The translations under genes were made by a program, and so were the position numbers. Under the pieces are notes generated by a model, which worked only from the letters and a program-made list of their open reading frames with translations, had not been told where the DNA came from and made no database searches. Source: Lachnospiraceae bacterium (GTDB lineage Bacteria; Bacillota; Clostridia; Lachnospirales; Lachnospiraceae). From it: a DNA stretch of 10,405 nt. Shown here piece by piece: positions 5,953 through 10,405 of the stretch. Position 1 is the stretch's first letter, and each line of letters begins with the position of its first letter. The stretch lies in contig JAFOCX010000062.1 in assembly GCA_017380975.1 (NCBI GenBank), forward strand, positions 1 to 10,405. Direction: 5' to 3'.

Positions 5953-6339
5953 ATGAGCAGAGTAACAAAAGAAATCAACAAGATGAGCTTGGCAGTCATT
6001 AGTTTTTGCGGACGTCTGGTCCTGTATACACTGGTGGCGGTGCTTTTGCTTATGGGAGCGAAAAAAGGATATGAGTTCGGTTACAGCATTTTTTATGCGC
6101 CGGGAATCGATAAGGCTCCGGGTGTTGAAAAAGTAGTGACTCTGGATGGTTCGGAGTCCGTTTCCGAAGTTGGAAAACTTCTGGAAGACATCGGACTGAT
6201 CCGCGACCATTCTGCATTTTCCATTCAGGCGAAAGTCTATGGATATGAAGTACAGGAAGGAGCATGGACGCTTAATACCGCATTAAGCTCCAAAGAGATG
6301 ATCGATCTTTTGAAAGAAGCTCCTGAAGGAGATGAATGA
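5953..6339 (+). CDS. Short MltG-like membrane protein (LysM-like part only)
   Basis: A 128-residue protein with one N-terminal transmembrane helix (about residues 12-35, cytoplasm-in expected) and an extracytoplasmic part of about 65 residues resembling the first, LysM-like subdomain of the endolytic transglycosylase MltG/YceG: a VVTLDGSESVSEVGKLLEDIGLI segment, a GAWTLN turn, then SSKEMIDLL. Full MltG is roughly 330-380 residues and carries its catalytic Glu in a C-terminal domain that is absent here. The frame closes cleanly in an ATGA overlap with the next gene, and the trmR-like gene follows at once, so this looks like a compact gene rather than a recent break. GAGGAG (5943-5948) is 4 nt before the ATG. 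It sits where B. subtilis has mltG (yrrL). It may bind glycan or a partner without cutting; activity is not predicted. Confidence 0.8.
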   Translation: MSRVTKEINKMSLAVISFCGRLVLYTLVAVLLLMGAKKGYEFGYSIFYAPGIDKAPGVEKVVTLDGSESVSEVGKLLEDIGLIRDHSAFSIQAKVYGYEVQEGAWTLNTALSSKEMIDLLKEAPEGDE

Positions 6340-6989
6340 TGATTACGGATGAGCGTATTACTGCCTATATCAATTCACTGGATTCCGGAGACGGAGAGAT
6401 CTGTGATGCGATCGCGAAAGAGGCGGTGGAATCCTTTGTGCCGATCATCCGCAGGGAGACGGCAGCTCTTTTAAAAACTATGGTGGCAATGAAACAGCCG
6501 GTGCGCATTCTGGAAGTCGGAACTGCGGTCGGCTATTCGGCTTTATTGATGACACGCGTCATGCCGGCCGATGCCCATATTACAACCATCGAAAAATTTG
6601 AAAAACGTATCCCGATCGCAAAGGAGAACTTTGCAAAAGCGGGAGTGGAAGATAGAATTACGCTGCTGGAAGGCGATGCGGGAGAGATCCTTGCAGGTCT
6701 GACAGGCGAATATGACTTTATTTTTATGGATGCGGCCAAGGGTCAGTACATTCACTGGCTGCCGGATATTCTGCGCCTCCTGACTCCGGGCGGTGTTCTG
6801 ATGTCCGACAACGTTCTGCAGGACGGAACCATTGTGGAATCCCGCTATGCAGTCGAGCGTCGTGACCGAACCATTCACGTGCGAATGAGAGAGTATTTAT
6901 ATACTTTGAAACATAGAGAAGAACTGGAAACAACGATCCTGCCGATCGGAGACGGTGTTGCGATCAGTGTTATGAAAGAAAGGAAATAA
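6336..6989 (+). CDS. trmR: O-methyltransferase, TrmR-like (tRNA 5-hydroxyuridine methyltransferase)
   Basis: A 217-residue SAM-dependent, metal-dependent O-methyltransferase of family 3 (caffeoyl-CoA OMT type). Motif I is ILEVGTAVGYSA (Glu60-Val-Gly62), and the metal-site acids are Asp132 in IFMDAAKG and Asp158-Asn159 in MSDNVL. In B. subtilis the homologue at this locus (YrrM/TrmR) methylates 5-hydroxyuridine at wobble position 34 to 5-methoxyuridine. The U32 gene 2 nt downstream encodes the likely partner for the hydroxylation step, which supports that role over a generic small-molecule methyltransferase. ATG 6336 overlaps the previous stop (ATGA); AGGAG (6327-6331) is 4 nt from it and 7 nt from a second ATG at 6339, so the true start may be one codon later. 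Function is inferred from context and family. Confidence 0.85.
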   Translation: MMITDERITAYINSLDSGDGEICDAIAKEAVESFVPIIRRETAALLKTMVAMKQPVRILEVGTAVGYSALLMTRVMPADAHITTIEKFEKRIPIAKENFAKAGVEDRITLLEGDAGEILAGLTGEYDFIFMDAAKGQYIHWLPDILRLLTPGGVLMSDNVLQDGTIVESRYAVERRDRTIHVRMREYLYTLKHREELETTILPIGDGVAISVMKERK

Positions 6990-6991
6990 AC

Positions 6992-8278
6992 ATGAGAAAA
7001 ACAGAGCTTTTAGTTCCGGCAGGAAGTCTGGACGTATTAAAAACAGCAGTCATTTTCGGTGCAGACGCAGTTTATCTTGGCGGTGAAGCATTCGGTCTTC
7101 GTGCAAAAGCGAAGAATTTTACAAACGAAGAGATCAAAGAGGGCATAAAATTTGCTCACGAGCATGGTGTGCGCGTATTTATCACAGCCAACATCCTTGC
7201 TCACAACGATGACCTCCCGGGCGTTGAGAAATATTTTGAAGAATTAAGAGAGATCGGTCCGGATGCATTGATCATTTCCGATCCGGGTGTGTTTGCGATC
7301 GCAAAACGTGTCCTTCCGGAGATGGAGATCCACATCAGCACACAGGCCAACAACACAAACTGGGGCACATTCCTGTTCTGGCACCAGATGGGCGCACAGC
7401 GTGTGGTAACTGCACGTGAACTGTCCTTAAAAGAGATCCGTGAGATCAGAGATCATATCCCGGAGGATATGCAGATCGAGAGCTTCATGCACGGCGCTAT
7501 GTGCATTTCCTATTCCGGCCGCTGCCTCCTCAGCAACTTCTTTGTAGGCCGCGATGCGAACCAGGGTGCATGCACACATCCGTGCAGATGGAAATACAAC
7601 GTATTTGCTGCAGAAAAAGAGGGTCAGAGATCCGTTCTCCGCGATGATATGGAATTCGCGATCCAGGAGGAGACAAGACCGAACGAATACCTTCCGGTAT
7701 TTGAAAATGAGCGCGGCACATACATCTTCAACTCCAAGGATCTTTGCATGATCGAGCATGTTCCGGAGATGATCGAGGCAGGTATCGACAGCTTTAAGAT
7801 CGAGGGCCGCATGAAGACAGCTCTTTATGTTGCAACGGTTGCAAGAACTTACCGTAAAGCGATCGACGATTACAACGAGAGCCCGGAAAAATACTATGCA
7901 AATATGGAATGGTACAAAGAAGAGATCGGTAAATGCACATACCGTGAATTTACAACCGGCTTCTATTTCAACAAACCAACCAGCGATACACAGATCTACG
8001 ACAGCAATACTTACGTGAAAAACTACATTTACCTCGGTACAGTTGAGTGCAATGACGAGCGTGGTTTTGCAAAGATCGAGCAGAAGAACAAGTTCTCCGT
8101 TGGTGAGACCATCGAGATCATGAAACCGGACGGAAGAAACGTTCTTGCGGAGGTATGCGGAATCTATACAGAGGAAGGCGTGAGCCAGGAGAGCGCTCCG
8201 CATCCGAAGCAGATCCTGTACATTGATTTAAGCGAGAAGGCAGATCAGTACGACATTCTCAGAAAGAAAGAAGACTAA
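6992..8278 (+). CDS. trhP: U32-family protein, TrhP-like (tRNA U34 5-hydroxylation)
   Basis: A 428-residue protein annotated historically as a U32 peptidase or collagenase-like protease. The N-terminus ELLVPAGSLDVLKTAVIFGADAVYLGG begins a TIM-barrel-like domain. The four conserved cysteines are Cys171 and Cys178 (MCISYSGRC) and Cys194 and Cys198 (ACTHPCRW), the C-x6-C-x15-C-x3-C pattern expected to bind an Fe-S cluster in this family. A C-terminal U32 beta-barrel domain covers about residues 340-428. TrhP proteins (YegQ in E. coli, YrrN/YrrO in B. subtilis) make 5-hydroxyuridine at tRNA position 34 using prephenate; the adjacent trmR-like gene provides the following methylation. Only one U32 gene is present here, whereas B. 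subtilis has two in tandem; the length is like YrrO. AAAGGA lies 8 nt upstream. A real peptidase activity is unlikely in view of this context. Confidence 0.9.
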   Translation: MRKTELLVPAGSLDVLKTAVIFGADAVYLGGEAFGLRAKAKNFTNEEIKEGIKFAHEHGVRVFITANILAHNDDLPGVEKYFEELREIGPDALIISDPGVFAIAKRVLPEMEIHISTQANNTNWGTFLFWHQMGAQRVVTARELSLKEIREIRDHIPEDMQIESFMHGAMCISYSGRCLLSNFFVGRDANQGACTHPCRWKYNVFAAEKEGQRSVLRDDMEFAIQEETRPNEYLPVFENERGTYIFNSKDLCMIEHVPEMIEAGIDSFKIEGRMKTALYVATVARTYRKAIDDYNESPEKYYANMEWYKEEIGKCTYREFTTGFYFNKPTSDTQIYDSNTYVKNYIYLGTVECNDERGFAKIEQKNKFSVGETIEIMKPDGRNVLAEVCGIYTEEGVSQESAPHPKQILYIDLSEKADQYDILRKKED

Positions 8279-8317
8279 CGATCATTTTTATAAATGCAGG
8301 GAAAGGAGGTTACAGAT

Positions 8318-9139
8318 ATGGCATCGGTATTCGGTGTTGTGGCAATATTTTGCCTGGTATATTATGGTGTGATCCTTGTGTATTCCGGAATCGGAACGTC
8401 CTTATCTGTAGTCTGGCTGATCCTTGCAGCTTTGCTGGCACTGATGGGCGTGGTGGTCCATTTTTATCCGTTATTCCGGCACAGAGTTCCGATACGGTTG
8501 GAAGTATCCGTCGTGACATTTTTTACTGCGATCTTTGCGGTCTTCGTGTTTGTTGAACTGGCTATCGGAGTGAACTTCTTTTCACTCCAGAAACAGAGCA
8601 CAGACTATGTGGTGGTTCTCGGATATCAGGTTCAGGACGGAAAGATCAGCAGAACCCTGGAACATCGATTGGACAAGGCCTACGAATATGCGCAGGTTCA
8701 TCCGAATACGGTATTCATTTTATCCGGCGGTAAAAACGGAGATGAAAATGTTTCGGAAGCAGAGCTCATGTACGGTTATTTGAAAAAACGCGGAGTACCG
8801 GAATATCAGATGATCAAGGAAGAACAATCTTCCAGCACATATGAAAATCTGGTCTACAGCAAGATGATCATTGATGAGAGAGAAAAAAATCGTCGAGGCT
8901 GGATCCGTGACCTGATGTCTCGGTCCGGTTATTTATCTCCGCCGGATGAAGAAGTAACGATCCGTGTCGGTATCGTGACCAGCAATTTCCATGTTTTGCG
9001 TGCAAAAGGGATCGCAAAACATATCGGGATCCAGAATGTGAGCGGAATCGCCGCGAAGTCGGATCCGATCTTATTTATTCACCTTTGCGTCAGAGAATGT
9101 TTCGCGATTTTGAAAGACAAATTTATGGGAAACATGTAA
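8318..9139 (+). CDS. Membrane-anchored DUF218 (YdcF/SanA-like) protein
   Basis: A 273-residue protein with three predicted N-terminal transmembrane helices (about 3-24, 29-51 and 63-85), then a DUF218 domain from about residue 95. Family features are DYVVVLGYQV, SRTLEHRLDKAYEY, VFILSGGKNGDENVSEAE (Gly137-Gly138, Glu147/Glu149), SSSTYENL (171-178) and VTSNFHVLRA (His225). DUF218 members include SanA, ElyC and YdcF, tied to envelope integrity, but no firm reaction is known. The segment between the Tyr-Glu-Asn motif and the last strand carries a charged stretch of about 25 residues (190-214). An ATG at 8294 would add eight residues, but AAAGGAGGT (8302-8310) lies inside that extension, 8 nt before ATG 8318, so the later start is right. 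The gap from the U32 gene is 39 nt with no terminator, so it is probably cotranscribed. Confidence 0.85.
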   Translation: MASVFGVVAIFCLVYYGVILVYSGIGTSLSVVWLILAALLALMGVVVHFYPLFRHRVPIRLEVSVVTFFTAIFAVFVFVELAIGVNFFSLQKQSTDYVVVLGYQVQDGKISRTLEHRLDKAYEYAQVHPNTVFILSGGKNGDENVSEAELMYGYLKKRGVPEYQMIKEEQSSSTYENLVYSKMIIDEREKNRRGWIRDLMSRSGYLSPPDEEVTIRVGIVTSNFHVLRAKGIAKHIGIQNVSGIAAKSDPILFIHLCVRECFAILKDKFMGNM

Positions 9140-9173
9140 TGCAGAGGGAGAGAAACGGAAAGGAATTATTTGA

Positions 9174-10405
9174 ATGCTAGATCAGAGTATGAAATTAAAA
9201 GCGCTGGAGGCTTACGAGCTGCTTGAAGAGCGTGAGATCAAAGAGCTGAACTCGATTGGGTATATATTAGAGCATAAAAAGACAGGGGCGAAGGTGTTCC
9301 TTATGAGCGCGGACGACGAGAACAAAGTATTCTTCGCAGGTTTCCGCACACCTCCGCACGACAGTACCGGTGTTCCGCACATCATTGAACATACCGTGCT
9401 CTGCGGTTCGGAAAAGTTCCCGGTAAAAGATCCGTTTGTGGAGCTGGTTAAGGGTTCTCTGAACACCTTTTTAAATGCGATGACATATCCGGATAAGACT
9501 GTTTATCCGATCGCCAGCTGTAACGATGCGGATTTCCAGAACCTGATGGATGTGTATCTGGATGCAGTTTTGAATCCGAACATCGGAAAAGAAAAAAAGA
9601 TCTTCATGCAGGAGGGCTGGCATTACGAGCTTACAGAGCCGGACGGCGAACTGACTTACAACGGTGTTGTTTATAATGAAATGAAAGGTGCATTTTCCTC
9701 TCCGGAAAGTGTACTGGACAGACACATCAAAGCTGTCATGTTCCCGGATACCTGCTATGCATTCGAGTCCGGCGGCGATCCGGAAGAGATCACTGCGCTG
9801 ACTTACGAAGATTATCTTGCATTTTACAACCAATATTACCATCCGTCCAACAGCTATATTTATCTCTATGGAGATATGGATTTTGCTGAGAAACTGGAGT
9901 GGATGGATAAAGAATACCTTGGAAAATACGACCGTCAGGAAATTGATTCCGAGATTCAGATCCAGAAGGCATTTGAAGAACCGATTGAAAAGGAGATTTT
10001 CTACTCGGTATCGGAAACAGAGAGCCTGGAAAATGCAACCTACCTTTCCGTCAATACTTCCGCAGGAAATGAGTTATCTCCGAAAGAGTACATTGCATTC
10101 CAGATCCTGGAGTATGTGCTGTTAGATACTCCGGGAGCACCATTAAAGAAGGCACTTCTGGATGCAGGTATCGGCGACGATATTATGGGCGGTTATGAAA
10201 GCGGTATCTTACAGCCGTATTTCTCTGTGGTTGCGAAAAATGCAAACAAAGAGCAGAAGGGTGAATTCCTGGCAGTGATCAAAGGCACCCTGAGAAAACT
10301 TGCCGTATGCGGACTGGATAAGAAGAGTGTACGTGCAGGCATCAACTATTATGAATTCCAGTACCGCGAGGCAGATTTTGGTTCTGCACCGAAGGGACTG
10401 ATGTA
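9174..10405 (+). CDS. M16C insulinase-family metalloprotease, 5' part (PreP/Cym1-like)
   Basis: Zinc peptidase of the inverted-motif family; members of the presequence-protease branch degrade peptides and are about 970 residues long. The first 410 codons are present with no stop, and the gene runs off the window end. The HxxEH zinc motif is HIIEH (residues 69-73) in STGVPHIIEHTVLCGS, and the distal ligand is Glu169 in VVYNEMKGAFSS. GSLNTFLNAMTYPDKT is characteristic of the PreP/Cym1 subgroup. No signal peptide is visible, so a cytosolic location is likely. AAGGAA (9160-9165) is about 8 nt before ATG 9174; an ATG at 9189 is an alternative with a worse site. It lies 34 nt after the DUF218 gene with no terminator between them. 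Substrate and role in this organism are unknown. Confidence 0.93.
   Translation, partial: MLDQSMKLKALEAYELLEEREIKELNSIGYILEHKKTGAKVFLMSADDENKVFFAGFRTPPHDSTGVPHIIEHTVLCGSEKFPVKDPFVELVKGSLNTFLNAMTYPDKTVYPIASCNDADFQNLMDVYLDAVLNPNIGKEKKIFMQEGWHYELTEPDGELTYNGVVYNEMKGAFSSPESVLDRHIKAVMFPDTCYAFESGGDPEEITALTYEDYLAFYNQYYHPSNSYIYLYGDMDFAEKLEWMDKEYLGKYDRQEIDSEIQIQKAFEEPIEKEIFYSVSETESLENATYLSVNTSAGNELSPKEYIAFQILEYVLLDTPGAPLKKALLDAGIGDDIMGGYESGILQPYFSVVAKNANKEQKGEFLAVIKGTLRKLAVCGLDKKSVRAGINYYEFQYREADFGSAPKGLM

Noticed and set aside
7427..8203. Long minus-strand open frame (258 codons) opposite the U32 gene
   Set aside because: It is antisense to a well-supported gene, has no ribosome binding site I can see, and its translation shows no family features; it reflects the codon bias of the plus strand.
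1..10405. CRISPR array, transposon ends, prophage, toxin-antitoxin or other defence genes
   Set aside because: No regularly spaced repeats, transposase or phage-like genes were found; every sizeable coding region belongs to a known housekeeping or widespread family.

Overview
The window reads as ordinary chromosomal DNA of a low-to-mid GC Firmicute, most likely a Lachnospiraceae member (Clostridia). This rests on the mix of genes: a rhodanese-less ThiI, RNase J, an IreB/RuvX/DUF1292 trio, the DUF218 and M16C proteins, plus AGGAGG-type ribosome binding sites and the general codon use. Genus cannot be fixed by eye. No mobile element, CRISPR array, rRNA or tRNA gene was seen, and I found no clear candidate for an undescribed multi-gene system.

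Layout. A complete thiI (tRNA 4-thiouridine / thiamine thiazole sulfur transfer) opens the window and is followed by a hairpin terminator shared with a convergent minus-strand gene. That gene encodes a 78-residue HPr-like protein that keeps the Ser46 regulatory motif but has lost the phosphorylatable His15 loop. It has its own good sigma-A promoter with a small palindrome at the expected transcription start. All remaining genes are on the plus strand: mtaB (ms2t6A37 methylthiotransferase); a promoter and the conserved trio ireB - ruvX - DUF1292; rnj (RNase J); a short membrane protein with only the N-terminal part of MltG; trmR-like O-methyltransferase; a U32-family TrhP-like protein; a membrane-anchored DUF218/YdcF protein; and the first 410 codons of an M16C (PreP/Cym1-like) metalloprotease cut by the window end.

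How they fit together. The order IreB homologue, RuvX, DUF1292, MltG-like, O-methyltransferase, U32 protein parallels the B. subtilis yrzL-yrrK-yrzB and yrrL-yrrM-yrrN-yrrO segment, here with RNase J between the two halves. Several genes act on RNA: ThiI (U8), MtaB (A37) and TrmR/TrhP (U34) modify tRNA, RuvX is linked to 16S rRNA 5' maturation, and RNase J turns over and matures RNA. IreB and the MltG-like protein point instead to cell-wall control.

The points most worth a second look are the Crh-like, His-less HPr; the MltG homologue lacking its catalytic domain at the position where B. subtilis has mltG; and two strong intergenic stem-loops without U-tracts (before ruvX, and between rnj and the mltG-like gene). 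Several starts were moved downstream from the longest reading frame because the Shine-Dalgarno spacing decides them (mtaB, ireB, ruvX, rnj, the DUF218 gene).
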